Source of the DNA: Natrialbaceae archaeon
GTDB taxonomy: Archaea > Halobacteriota > Halobacteria > Halobacteriales > Natrialbaceae
Reading direction: 5' to 3'
Length of the DNA: 13,393 bases
NCBI GenBank assembly: GCA_003552885.1
Contig: PUPA01000204.1
Span: 1-13,393 of the forward strand
Part shown: positions 1 through 6,118 of the stretch, one piece after another
Numbering within the stretch: position 1 is the first letter of the stretch
How the letters are laid out: each line of letters opens with the position of its first letter
The notes under the pieces: model-generated
Databases searched by the model: none
The model's input: the letters and a program-made list of their open reading frames with translations, nothing else
Told to the model about the DNA's origin: nothing
Position numbers and translations under genes: made by a program

Positions 1-491
1 CCGACGCCGACGGGCGCACGGAACTCGAGGTCCTGGGAGAGATACACCGTCGTGCCGGGCAGGCGCGCGAGCGCGGAGCTGATCAGCCCGGAGGCGAGCG
101 TACCGTGGACGATCCGCTCGCCGAAGCGGGTGTCGGCGGCGAACTCCTCGTCGAGGTGCAGACGGTTCGTGTCGCCGCTTATCTCCGCGAACTGGCGAAC
201 GTCCTCGTCGGTGATCGTCTTCGAGAAGACGACGGCGTCGCCGACCGAGATCCGTTCGCGGTCGTCGACGGTCCGCTCGAACTCCCAGTCGAGGTCGGAG
301 TACTCGACCGACGGGATCGGTGCTGGGACGGTCTCGGTGCCGGTGCCGTTCGTCGCGACCGTGGGCGGAACCATCGCCGTCATCGCGGCGCGGTTGGCGG
401 CGGTCGCCCCCTGCAGGAAGCTGCTGGTGACCTTCGCCCATACGTTCGTCATCGACGAGAGGTTCCCTCCGGCCGGACCCTGGGTGGTCAT
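1..491 (-). CDS. phaJ: MaoC/PhaJ-type (R)-specific enoyl-CoA hydratase, partial (C-terminus beyond window)
   Basis: The minus strand is open from an ATG at 491 to the left edge, giving 163 visible residues. The MaoC hot-dog hydratase signature is clear: SGDTNRLHLDEEFA at 106-119, with Asp107 and His112 in the spacing of the catalytic Asp/His pair of Aeromonas PhaJ, then RFGERIVHGTLASGL (122-136) and the strand YLSQDLEFRAPVGVG. About 80 residues precede the fold; the first half of this is amphipathic and may mediate granule or protein contact (inference). The family hydrates trans-2-enoyl-CoA to (R)-3-hydroxyacyl-CoA, which links beta-oxidation to PHA synthesis. The gene diverges from phaRPEC across a 265-nt spacer, so a role in monomer supply is likely. 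A TATA-like box just upstream suggests a leaderless transcript. Met14 is an alternative start. It could be a generic MaoC dehydratase rather than a dedicated PhaJ. Confidence 0.88.
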   Translation of the reverse strand, partial: MTTQGPAGGNLSSMTNVWAKVTSSFLQGATAANRAAMTAMVPPTVATNGTGTETVPAPIPSVEYSDLDWEFERTVDDRERISVGDAVVFSKTITDEDVRQFAEISGDTNRLHLDEEFAADTRFGERIVHGTLASGLISSALARLPGTTVYLSQDLEFRAPVGV

Positions 492-511
492 ACTCAGACA
501 GAGGGAGCGCG

Positions 512-519
512 ATGTTAAG
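512..519 (-). promoter_or_regulatory. TATA-like box for the MaoC/PhaJ gene
   Basis: On the minus strand CTTAACAT lies 21-28 nt before the ATG at 491. This spacing fits a leaderless haloarchaeal promoter. The box is weak compared with the one before tatA. Confidence 0.45.
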
Positions 520-723
520 ACTTCTTTGGTTAACAGAAGGGGCTTTTTACTGCCACCGTTCGGAGAAAAAACCGCGTATTTCCGGCCGAGAAGGTCGAAA
601 ACGACTTTTCGTGCCGTTTCTCACCTCGCGGACGGTCGGGGTGTCGGGGAGCTCTCTGTACATCTGAAGGTAATAAAATCTGCTATAGACCACTAGATTC
701 CACTGAAACCCATTCATTGGAAA

Positions 724-731
724 GACTTATG
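724..731 (+). promoter_or_regulatory. TATA-like box for phaRP(EC)
   Basis: GACTTATG, preceded by a purine-rich GGAAA that could act as a BRE, lies 26-33 nt upstream of the ATG at 757. The spacing implies transcription starting at or next to the start codon, that is, a leaderless mRNA. Confidence 0.55.
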
Positions 732-756
732 CGCGGCCCCGCCCTACGATCGCTCG

Positions 757-1074
757 ATGACGGACGACTCCGACGGGTCGCCCTGGCTACCCGGGACCTT
801 CACGAGGCAACTGCAGGAGGCCGGCGAGCAGGTCGCCCAGTCCCAACAGGAGATGATGAGACAGCTGGTAGGCGCCGGCGTCGCGACCCCCTTCGAGGGG
901 GCGAGCGGCTTCGGGCCGATGAACGTGGGGACCGCGACGTTCAAAGCCCGCGTCCAGAGCGGCGGTCGGATCAGCATTCCGGAGCCCGAACGGGACGCCC
1001 TCGACATCGAGGAGGGCGACATCGTTCAGACCATCGTCGTCCCGATCAAGCGCGACCGCGAGAGCGAGACGTAA
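757..1074 (+). CDS. phaR: PhaR, AbrB-family regulator of PHA synthesis
   Basis: 105 residues. The N-terminal half is helical and Gln/Glu-rich (TRQLQEAGEQVAQSQQEMMR, about 16-35) and looks like an amphipathic segment suited to granule or phasin contact. The C-terminal half (about 58-100) is an AbrB/SpoVT-type swapped-hairpin DNA-binding domain: ATFKARVQSGGRISIPEPER, then LDIEEGDIVQTIVVPIKR. In Haloferax mediterranei, PhaR is an AbrB-type protein in the phaRPEC cluster that represses its own operon and affects granule formation; the same gene order here supports the name. The ATG at 757 is chosen because a TATA-like box sits at the leaderless distance. PhaP begins 25 nt downstream, with no Shine-Dalgarno-like sequence between them. 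Confidence 0.85.
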   Translation: MTDDSDGSPWLPGTFTRQLQEAGEQVAQSQQEMMRQLVGAGVATPFEGASGFGPMNVGTATFKARVQSGGRISIPEPERDALDIEEGDIVQTIVVPIKRDRESET

Positions 1075-1099
1075 CCACCACGACACCACAACGATACCG

Positions 1100-1585
1100 A
1101 TGACCGCAAACCCACTCACCGCGATGTTCGAAGCACAGCGCGCCGCCGTCGAAGGAAGCCAGCAGATGACCCACGATACCATGGGGGCCGGAGCGAACTC
1201 GTTCTCGGCGATGGCCGACATGCTGTCGAGCTCCGAATCGCTCGCCGAGAGCAACGCCGAGATGACGAAAAACGCCTTCTTCGCCTTCTTCGACGCGCTC
1301 GAGGCGAGTCTCCCCGAGGGGGCCGCCCCTGTCGAGGACTTCCGGATGATCGTCGACGAGAGCGTCGACGCCGCCAGCGAGACCCAGATGGGGATGCTCG
1401 AGGCGACCGTCGAGGGTCTAGAGGAGTCCGGCGCGGCCTACGAGGAGTACACCGAGGGGTACGCCGAGGTCGTCGATTCCTCGTTCGAGTCGTTCCTCGA
1501 ACTCCACGAGGGCGCAGAGGAGAACGTCAGCTGGATGGTAGAGAGCACGGAGGAGATGGCCGAAGAGTTCGAGACGGCGGCCTAG
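1100..1585 (+). CDS. phaP: PhaP, haloarchaeal phasin (PHA granule coat protein)
   Basis: 161 residues, very acidic and Ala/Glu/Met-rich, predicted almost wholly helical, with no cysteine. Hydrophobic residues recur in amphipathic fashion (for example NAFFAFFDALEASLP at about 57-71 and SFESFLELHEG near the C-terminus), as expected for a phasin lying on the surface of PHA granules. Sequence motifs are weak in this family, so the call rests on composition, length and its place between phaR and phaE, as in the haloarchaeal phaRPEC cluster. The ATG at 1100 follows phaR by 25 nt; the stop is 31 nt before phaE. Probably co-transcribed with phaR. Confidence 0.82.
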   Translation: MTANPLTAMFEAQRAAVEGSQQMTHDTMGAGANSFSAMADMLSSSESLAESNAEMTKNAFFAFFDALEASLPEGAAPVEDFRMIVDESVDAASETQMGMLEATVEGLEESGAAYEEYTEGYAEVVDSSFESFLELHEGAEENVSWMVESTEEMAEEFETAA

Positions 1586-1592
1586 ACTTTTC
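1585..1592 (+). promoter_or_regulatory. Possible internal promoter for phaEC
   Basis: GACTTTTC begins at the last base of the phaP stop and lies 25-32 nt before the phaE ATG at 1617, the distance of a leaderless TATA box. The 31-nt gap has no Shine-Dalgarno-like sequence, which favours leaderless phaEC transcription. A T-tract acting as a terminator for phaRP is the alternative. Confidence 0.35.
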
Positions 1593-1616
1593 ACCCCCCA
1601 TCACCATCACCAGCTA

Positions 1617-2159
1617 ATGACGGACTCACAGCCCCAGATGCAAAACTGGAACGCGTTCGTAGAACAGTGGAACGAGCAGTTTCTCGACGCCTTAGAGGGA
1701 AACATGGAGGCTCAGGCCGGCTTCGTCGAGAGCTGGGCCGAGACGGTCGAACGGGCGACCGAGGACGGCGAGATGGCCGACGGCGTCGAGGGCTACGCCC
1801 GGGCGTACGACGCCTGGATGGACGCCTCCACGCAGATGGTCGACCGGATGAACGACATCGTCGAGGGCGAGGACGTCGACTTAGAGGAGTTCCGTGACGT
1901 CTGGCTCAACACCGCAAACGAGGCGTTCAAGGAGGTCATGTCGACGACCGCGTTCGCCAGGATGACCGGTGAGACCGTGGGGGACGTTCTGGAAGCCCAA
2001 CAGGAAGCCGACGAGGCCGCCGAGACCACCCTCAGGATGCTCGGGTTCGCCACCGAGACCGACGTCGTGGAGGTCGGCGACCGGATGGTCGAGCTAGAAC
2101 GCCGCCAGCACGCAGTCGAGCGAAAACTCGACCGCGTCCTCGAGGCCGTAGAGGAATGA
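1617..2159 (+). CDS. phaE: PhaE, small subunit of class III PHA synthase
   Basis: 180 residues, acidic and helical, matching the short haloarchaeal PhaE type (bacterial PhaE is about twice as long). The N-terminus is rich in aromatic residues (MQNWNAFVEQWNEQFLDALE, 8-27). The C-terminus has a heptad-like coiled coil (VEVGDRMVELERRQHAVERK, about 151-170) that probably contacts PhaC or dimerises. PhaE has no catalytic residues; in class III synthases it is needed for activity and assembly of PhaC. Its TGA overlaps the phaC ATG by the four-base ATGA arrangement, so translation of the two subunits is probably coupled. The start is placed at 1617 because the next in-frame Met would remove the conserved aromatic segment. 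Confidence 0.9.
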   Translation: MTDSQPQMQNWNAFVEQWNEQFLDALEGNMEAQAGFVESWAETVERATEDGEMADGVEGYARAYDAWMDASTQMVDRMNDIVEGEDVDLEEFRDVWLNTANEAFKEVMSTTAFARMTGETVGDVLEAQQEADEAAETTLRMLGFATETDVVEVGDRMVELERRQHAVERKLDRVLEAVEE

Positions 2160-3643
2160 ACGATCCGTACTCGATCGCGATGAACATGCAACGGCAGGTC
2201 TGGGAGGCCTCCGCCGAATTCACCGAGAAACTCGGAGTGACCCCCGACCGAACCGAGACCCTCGAGACGGTGGAGGTGGGGACGACCGACCACGAGGTCG
2301 TCTACGAGGAGAACAAACTCCAGCTGTACCACTACGAGTCCCGCAGCGACGAGCAGTACGACGTGCCGATCCTGATCGTCTACGCGTTGATCAACCGGCC
2401 GTACATCCTCGACCTCCAGCCCGACCGGTCGGTGGTCCGGACCTTACTCGAGGAGGGCTTCGACGTCTACCTGATCGACTGGGGTGAGCCCTCCGCGCTC
2501 GACCGGTCGCTGACCCTCGAAGACTACGTCGACCGCTACGTCGACAACTGCGTCGACGTCGTCCGCGAGCGGTCGGGGCAGGACGCGATCAACATCCTCG
2601 GCTACTGTATGGGCGGGACGATGTCCTCGATGTACGCCGCCCTCCACCCCGAGAAGGTCCGCAACCTCGGGCTGATGGCCGCCGGCCTCTGTTTCGCCGG
2701 CGACGGCGGCGTCCTCGAGCTCTGGGGCGCAGAGGAGTACTACGAGCCAGAGCGAGTCACGGGCACGTTCGGAAACGTCCCCGCCGACTTCCTCGACATC
2801 GGCTTCGCGCTGATGGACCCCGTCCAGAACAACGTGACCAAGTACGTCCGGTTCTACGACAACCTGGAGGACGAGGACTTCGTCGAGAACTTCGCCCGGA
2901 TGGAGCGGTGGCTCTCCGACGGCATCGACGTCGCCGGTGCGACCTACGACCAGTTCATCTCCGACGTTTACCAGGAGAACAAGCTGATCGAGAACGAACT
3001 CTACCTCGGCGACCAGCACGTCGACATCGACAACATCGAGATGCCGGTCCTCCAGATCGTCGCCGAGTACGACCACCTGATCCCCCCGGGAGCCTCGAAG
3101 CCGTTCAACGACGCCATCCCGAGTGAGGACACCGAGATCATGGAGTTCGCGACGGGCCACATCGGTATGAGCGTCTCCTCGCGGAGCCACGCCCAGCTGT
3201 GGCCGGACGTCTGTGCGTGGTTCGAGGAGCGTTCGCGGATCGAGGACGAGCCGCCGGCGGACGAGGAGCCGGATGGAGAGTCGATCGAGGAGCCGGTCGA
3301 CGACGGAGGGTCAGCCGAGGAGCCCGAAGAAGAGCAGGTCGACGACGGAGGGTCAGCCGAGGAGCCCGAAGAAGAGCAGGTCGACGACGGAGAGTCTGCC
3401 GAGGAGCCCGACGAGGGGTCGGCTCCGGGGGGTGCGACGACGATCGAGATCGAGGGCACGGACGAGCCCGCGGACGACCTGACCGAGCTCGACGGGGTCG
3501 GGGAGGCGTACGCCGCCGACCTCCGGGAGGCCGGCGTCGGGACGTTCGCGGCGCTCGCCGACGCCGACGTCGCCGAGCTCGCGGCCGAGACCGGGATCTC
3601 CCCTGGTCGGATCGAAGGCTGGATCGACCAGCTCGACCGCTGA
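2156..3643 (+). CDS. phaC: PhaC, class III PHA synthase catalytic subunit with acidic repeat linker and C-terminal HhH-like domain
   Basis: 495 residues. Residues 1 to about 360 are the alpha/beta-hydrolase PHA synthase core: VPILIVYALINRPYILDLQP (about 70-89), the lipase-box-like GYCMGG with nucleophile Cys151, EYDHLIPP with Asp306, and TGHIGMSVS with His335. These positions match the C149-D302-H331 triad of Allochromatium PhaC. The enzyme polymerises (R)-3-hydroxyacyl-CoA into PHA at the granule surface, with PhaE as partner. Class III PhaC proteins usually end near 355-360. Here a very acidic linker (about 363-430) follows, with 14-residue repeats (VDDGGSAEEPEEEQ), then residues 440-495 resemble a helix-hairpin-helix domain (LTELDGVGEAYAADLREAG, then LAAETGISPGRIEGWIDQL). 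The extension is unusual for the enzyme; its role is unknown. Confidence 0.95.
   Translation: MNDPYSIAMNMQRQVWEASAEFTEKLGVTPDRTETLETVEVGTTDHEVVYEENKLQLYHYESRSDEQYDVPILIVYALINRPYILDLQPDRSVVRTLLEEGFDVYLIDWGEPSALDRSLTLEDYVDRYVDNCVDVVRERSGQDAINILGYCMGGTMSSMYAALHPEKVRNLGLMAAGLCFAGDGGVLELWGAEEYYEPERVTGTFGNVPADFLDIGFALMDPVQNNVTKYVRFYDNLEDEDFVENFARMERWLSDGIDVAGATYDQFISDVYQENKLIENELYLGDQHVDIDNIEMPVLQIVAEYDHLIPPGASKPFNDAIPSEDTEIMEFATGHIGMSVSSRSHAQLWPDVCAWFEERSRIEDEPPADEEPDGESIEEPVDDGGSAEEPEEEQVDDGGSAEEPEEEQVDDGESAEEPDEGSAPGGATTIEIEGTDEPADDLTELDGVGEAYAADLREAGVGTFAALADADVAELAAETGISPGRIEGWIDQLDR
3296..3415 (+). repeat. phaC: 42-bp tandem repeat inside phaC (2.9 copies)
   Basis: Copies 3296-3337 and 3338-3379 are identical over all 42 bases. 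A third, 36-base copy (3380-3415) differs at a few positions. The unit is a multiple of three and encodes VDDGGSAEEPEEEQ, so copy-number changes would lengthen or shorten the acidic linker without frameshift. The perfect identity suggests recent duplication or ongoing homogenisation. Confidence 0.95.
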
Positions 3644-3679
3644 TCGGGACCCCCGACGGCGCGGACCGGGAGGGACTGG

Positions 3680-3687
3680 AGTTATGC
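3680..3687 (+). promoter_or_regulatory. TATA-like box for the UbiA-family gene
   Basis: AGTTATGC lies 23-30 nt before the ATG at 3710. The spacing indicates a leaderless transcript separate from phaRPEC. Confidence 0.45.
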
Positions 3688-3709
3688 CGCACCGACCCCT
3701 CTTTGGCGT

Positions 3710-4570
3710 ATGTCCCTCGCCAGGGGTGGCCACGGCGCACAGGCCGTCGGGCGGGCGTACCTCTCGCAGGTCCACCCGGTGTTTATGCTCCCACCGCTCG
3801 CCGCCTCGGCGTTCGGGGCGATCCTCGCCGGTGCCGACCGGCCGGGGCTCGCGGCCGTCCACGTCCTCGCGATGTTCTCGGCGGTGTACACGGCCCACGT
3901 GAAAGACGGCTACGTCGACTTCCACGTCCGGGGCGAGGACGAGGACCACCCGCTCACCGTCCGTGGCTGTCGGCTCGGGCTGGTCGGGGCGACCGCGGTC
4001 TTCCTCGCAAGCTGTGTCGTCCTCGCGGCGTTCACCACCCCACTCGCCGTCGCGCTCACGGCTCCGACCTGGCTGGTCGCCTACGCCCACGCCCCACAGC
4101 TCGACACGAGCCCCCTCGGCGCGACGCTCGGCTATCCCCTCGGCATCGCGCTGGCCATTCTCGGGGGGTTCGCCGTCCAGACGGGGAGCCTAGCGCCCGT
4201 CCCGTTGGGCTTCGCCGCCGTCTTTTTCACCCTGCTGTCGGGAATCAAGGTGATCGACGACGTCCAGGACTACGCCTACGACCGCTCGATAGAGAAGCGG
4301 ACCGTGGCCGTCATCCTCGGCCCGGCCCGGGCGTACGACGTCGCCTACGGGCTCATGACGGGCGCGTTGCTCGCCGTGGTCGGACTCGCCGTCGTCGACG
4401 TCTTCCCCCCGACGGCGATCCTCGCGGCGCTGGCGTTCGCCGCCGTCGCGACCGTCGCCCGCCGTGCGGAGCCGACGCTCGCGACGATGTTGCTCGTCCG
4501 TGGCTCGTACGTCTTCCTCGCGGTCCTCATCGCGGCCGTCTGGTTCGAGCCCCTGCGGAGTCTCGGCTGA
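3710..4570 (+). CDS. UbiA-family prenyltransferase (integral membrane)
   Basis: 286 residues with about nine hydrophobic segments. Two Asp-rich loops mark the family: KDGYVDFHVRGED (Asp66, Asp70), and IDDVQDYAYDR (Asp184, Asp187, Asp191), which fits the second UbiA motif DxxDxxxD and is followed by the usual basic/Thr stretch EKRTVAVILG. These aspartates bind Mg2+-prenyl diphosphate. The family transfers prenyl chains to acceptors such as quinone precursors, sn-glycerol-1-phosphate lipids or porphyrins; the acceptor here cannot be told from sequence. The first motif has Asp where many members have Asn. Length is typical. The ATG at 3710 is supported by a TATA-like box about 27 nt upstream. 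The stop directly abuts the convergent XapX gene, leaving no room for a separate terminator. Confidence 0.85.
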   Translation: MSLARGGHGAQAVGRAYLSQVHPVFMLPPLAASAFGAILAGADRPGLAAVHVLAMFSAVYTAHVKDGYVDFHVRGEDEDHPLTVRGCRLGLVGATAVFLASCVVLAAFTTPLAVALTAPTWLVAYAHAPQLDTSPLGATLGYPLGIALAILGGFAVQTGSLAPVPLGFAAVFFTLLSGIKVIDDVQDYAYDRSIEKRTVAVILGPARAYDVAYGLMTGALLAVVGLAVVDVFPPTAILAALAFAAVATVARRAEPTLATMLLVRGSYVFLAVLIAAVWFEPLRSLG

Positions 4571-4765
4571 TCACGGCCCGACGACACCGAGCACGTCGAC
4601 GCCGACGTCGAGGTGGTCGACGAGCCGGTAGCCGACGAAGATGCCGACGATCCCGACCACGCCCGGCAGCTCCGGTGGCGCGGGTATCGGCACGTCGAGA
4701 AATCCGAACAGGGCGCCGGTGAACAGCCCGGTCACCAGCGCGAGAACGGTGAGGAGTACGTTCAT
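4571..4765 (-). CDS. XapX-domain small membrane protein
   Basis: 64 residues: MNVLLTVLALVTGLFTGALF, then GFLDVPIPAPPELPGVVGIV, then GIFVGYRLVDHLDVGVDVLG. Two hydrophobic helices flank a VPIPAPP turn, which is the hallmark of the XapX family (formerly DUF1427). Its function is not established; members are short membrane proteins in bacteria and archaea. The real start is the ATG at 4765, because upstream codons in the same frame are shadow sequence of the neighbouring oxidase gene and a TATA-like box lies 22-29 nt upstream of it. The stop lies immediately next to the UbiA-family stop on the other strand. Confidence 0.8.
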   Translation of the reverse strand: MNVLLTVLALVTGLFTGALFGFLDVPIPAPPELPGVVGIVGIFVGYRLVDHLDVGVDVLGVVGP

Positions 4766-4786
4766 ACCGGGGACTCCCGTCGCGGG

Positions 4787-4794
4787 TTCAAAAG
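4787..4794 (-). promoter_or_regulatory. TATA-like box for the XapX gene
   Basis: Read on the minus strand, CTTTTGAA lies 22-29 nt before the ATG at 4765 in otherwise very GC-rich DNA. It fits a leaderless promoter and supports the short start. Confidence 0.4.
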
Positions 4795-4823
4795 CCGATC
4801 CATTCCGGTCGGCCGGCGCGGGT

Positions 4824-4839
4824 CCCGCGGCGACGCGGG
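4824..4839. repeat. Short GC-rich hairpin downstream of the flavin oxidase
   Basis: CCCGCG and CGCGGG (4824-4829, 4834-4839) form a perfect 6-bp stem with a GCGA loop on the plus strand. It lies in the 113-nt gap between the oxidase stop and the XapX start. No T-tract follows, so a terminator role is doubtful. GC-rich DNA makes chance likely. Confidence 0.3.
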
Positions 4840-4878
4840 CTTCCGACCGGTCGCGCGGATCGCGACGGACGGCGATCG

Positions 4879-6018
4879 TCAGCCGTCCCCGAGCGCGAAC
4901 GCCGCGGGATCGACCGCCGGCTCCTCGCCGGTCGTCAGGTCGGCGAGCAGCTCGCCGACGGCGCTCGAGACGTGAAAGCCGGATCCCGAGAAGCCGCCGG
5001 TGAACGTCACGTTGTCGTGGTCGGGATGGCGGTCGACGACGAACCGCTCGCCGGGGGTCATCGTGACGATACACGCCGTGAGCCGCGCCGTCGGCCCGGC
5101 GCCGGCGGGGAAGTACCGCCCGGCGAACGCCCGGAGCAGCTCCTCCTCGGCGGCCGTCACCTCCCGGGACATCGTGTCGGGATCGATCACCTCCCGGACC
5201 CGCGGTCGGTTGCCGACTTTGAAGCCGGGCACGCGGTAGGTCGGCGCGCCGTAGTGATAGCCCTCCGCGATGTCGACGCTGAACGTGGGGAAGTTCTCCG
5301 GGAGAAAGCGGTCGGGATCGGTCGGCTGCAGCCACGCCATCACCCGCCGTTCGGGGACTGCGACGCCCACGAGCTCCTCGACGAACGTCGCGGCCCAGGC
5401 GCCGGCGGTCACCACCAGCTCGTCGGCCTCGTAGGCGCCTTTCTCCGTCCGCACGCGGACGCCATCGTCGTCGGCTCGCCAGTCTACGACCCGCTCGTGG
5501 GCCCGTACCTCGGCGCCGTGGCGGGCCGCCTGCCGGACGTGAGTCGAGACGGTGAACTCGGGGTCGAGGAAACCGCTATCGGGCTGGTAGCACACCTCGT
5601 GGTCGGCCGGCAACGAGTAGCCCGGCCACCGGTCGTTGACCGCCGCCCCGGTGAGCCGTTCGTACTCGAGGCCGTTCTCCTCGAGGGCGTCTATCGCGTC
5701 GTCGATCCCGCCGCGGTGTCCGTCGCCGTCCGCCGGCCAGGCCCGGACGTGGCCGGTGCGGTGGAACAGCTCCTCGCCCGTCGCCGCGGAGAGTGCCTCC
5801 CAGAGCTCGTAGGCCCGGCGGGCGATCCGGACGTACTCGCCCCCACGGGAGCTGCTCAGCGAGTGCAGGCGGCTGATCCCGTGGGACGAGCCCATCGCGT
5901 GGGGGATTCCGTGGCGTTCGAGCCCGAGGACCTCACGGCCCCGCAGCGAGAGGTGGTACGTCGCCGCCGAGCCGATCGCCCCGACGCCGAGGACGATGAC
6001 GTCGTACCGGTCGGTCAT
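4879..6018 (-). CDS. Monomeric sarcosine oxidase / N-methyltryptophan oxidase-like FAD enzyme
   Basis: 379 residues. The N-terminal Rossmann motif VIVLGVGAIGSAATYHLSL (8-26) binds FAD, followed by GSSHGISR (43-50) as in the MSOX/MTOX group. Cys316 in TACIVTMTPGERFVVDRHP (314-332) aligns with the cysteine that carries covalent 8alpha-S-cysteinyl-FAD in MSOX (Cys315). Lys267 in PGFKVG fits the lysine used for O2 activation. The family oxidises N-methyl amino acids with O2, giving formaldehyde and H2O2. The C-terminal signature reads GGFSGSGFHV (341-350), whereas characterised members have GFSGHGFK; a His and a substrate-site Lys are therefore replaced, and the true substrate is uncertain. The ATG at 6018 is preferred because the open frame upstream encodes unrelated basic residues. 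Length equals the family norm. No operon partner is evident. Confidence 0.85.
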   Translation of the reverse strand: MTDRYDVIVLGVGAIGSAATYHLSLRGREVLGLERHGIPHAMGSSHGISRLHSLSSSRGGEYVRIARRAYELWEALSAATGEELFHRTGHVRAWPADGDGHRGGIDDAIDALEENGLEYERLTGAAVNDRWPGYSLPADHEVCYQPDSGFLDPEFTVSTHVRQAARHGAEVRAHERVVDWRADDDGVRVRTEKGAYEADELVVTAGAWAATFVEELVGVAVPERRVMAWLQPTDPDRFLPENFPTFSVDIAEGYHYGAPTYRVPGFKVGNRPRVREVIDPDTMSREVTAAEEELLRAFAGRYFPAGAGPTARLTACIVTMTPGERFVVDRHPDHDNVTFTGGFSGSGFHVSSAVGELLADLTTGEEPAVDPAAFALGDG

Positions 6019-6118
6019 GGCGGCGAGAGTCGGCCGTCGTTCTTGAATCTTCCTGTAGTAACGACTGAAACGAGTTACACACCCTACTGATCTCGGATAA
6101 CGCCGGCTCGTTCGACCG
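6019..6118. other. Intergenic region between antiporter operon and flavin oxidase
   Basis: 100 nt with no gene. It contains a short inverted repeat GTAAC/GTTAC (6058-6062, 6074-6078) about 40-60 nt upstream of the oxidase start, a possible operator. I see no convincing TATA box and no T-tract terminator for the antiporter operon. Confidence 0.35.

Larger units (their letters stand above)
492..756. promoter_or_regulatory. Divergent control region between phaJ and phaRPEC
   Basis: This 265-nt stretch has no credible gene and is clearly more AT-rich than the flanking genes. It holds TATA-like boxes for both directions. It also contains two small inverted repeats: CTTCT/AGAAG at 521-525/535-539, around GTTAAC, and GTCG-AAAA-CGAC at 594-605, whose outer bases also nearly pair. 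AT-rich patches at about 669-690 could hold another promoter. An AbrB-type regulator is the first gene of the plus-strand operon, so this is the expected place for its autoregulatory operator; which repeat, if any, it binds cannot be told from sequence. Confidence 0.5.

Noticed and set aside
3296..3415. Tandem repeat as a CRISPR array
   Set aside because: Units abut with no spacers and encode an in-frame acidic linker of PhaC.
3199..4722. Long plus-strand open frame (507 codons) across the phaC end and the UbiA-family gene
   Set aside because: Very Arg/Gly/Pro-rich translation with no domain; an out-of-frame shadow caused by high GC.
4972..6090. Long plus-strand open frame (372 codons) opposite the flavin oxidase
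   Set aside because: Antisense to a gene with clear FAD motifs; composition Arg/Asp/Val-rich without domains.
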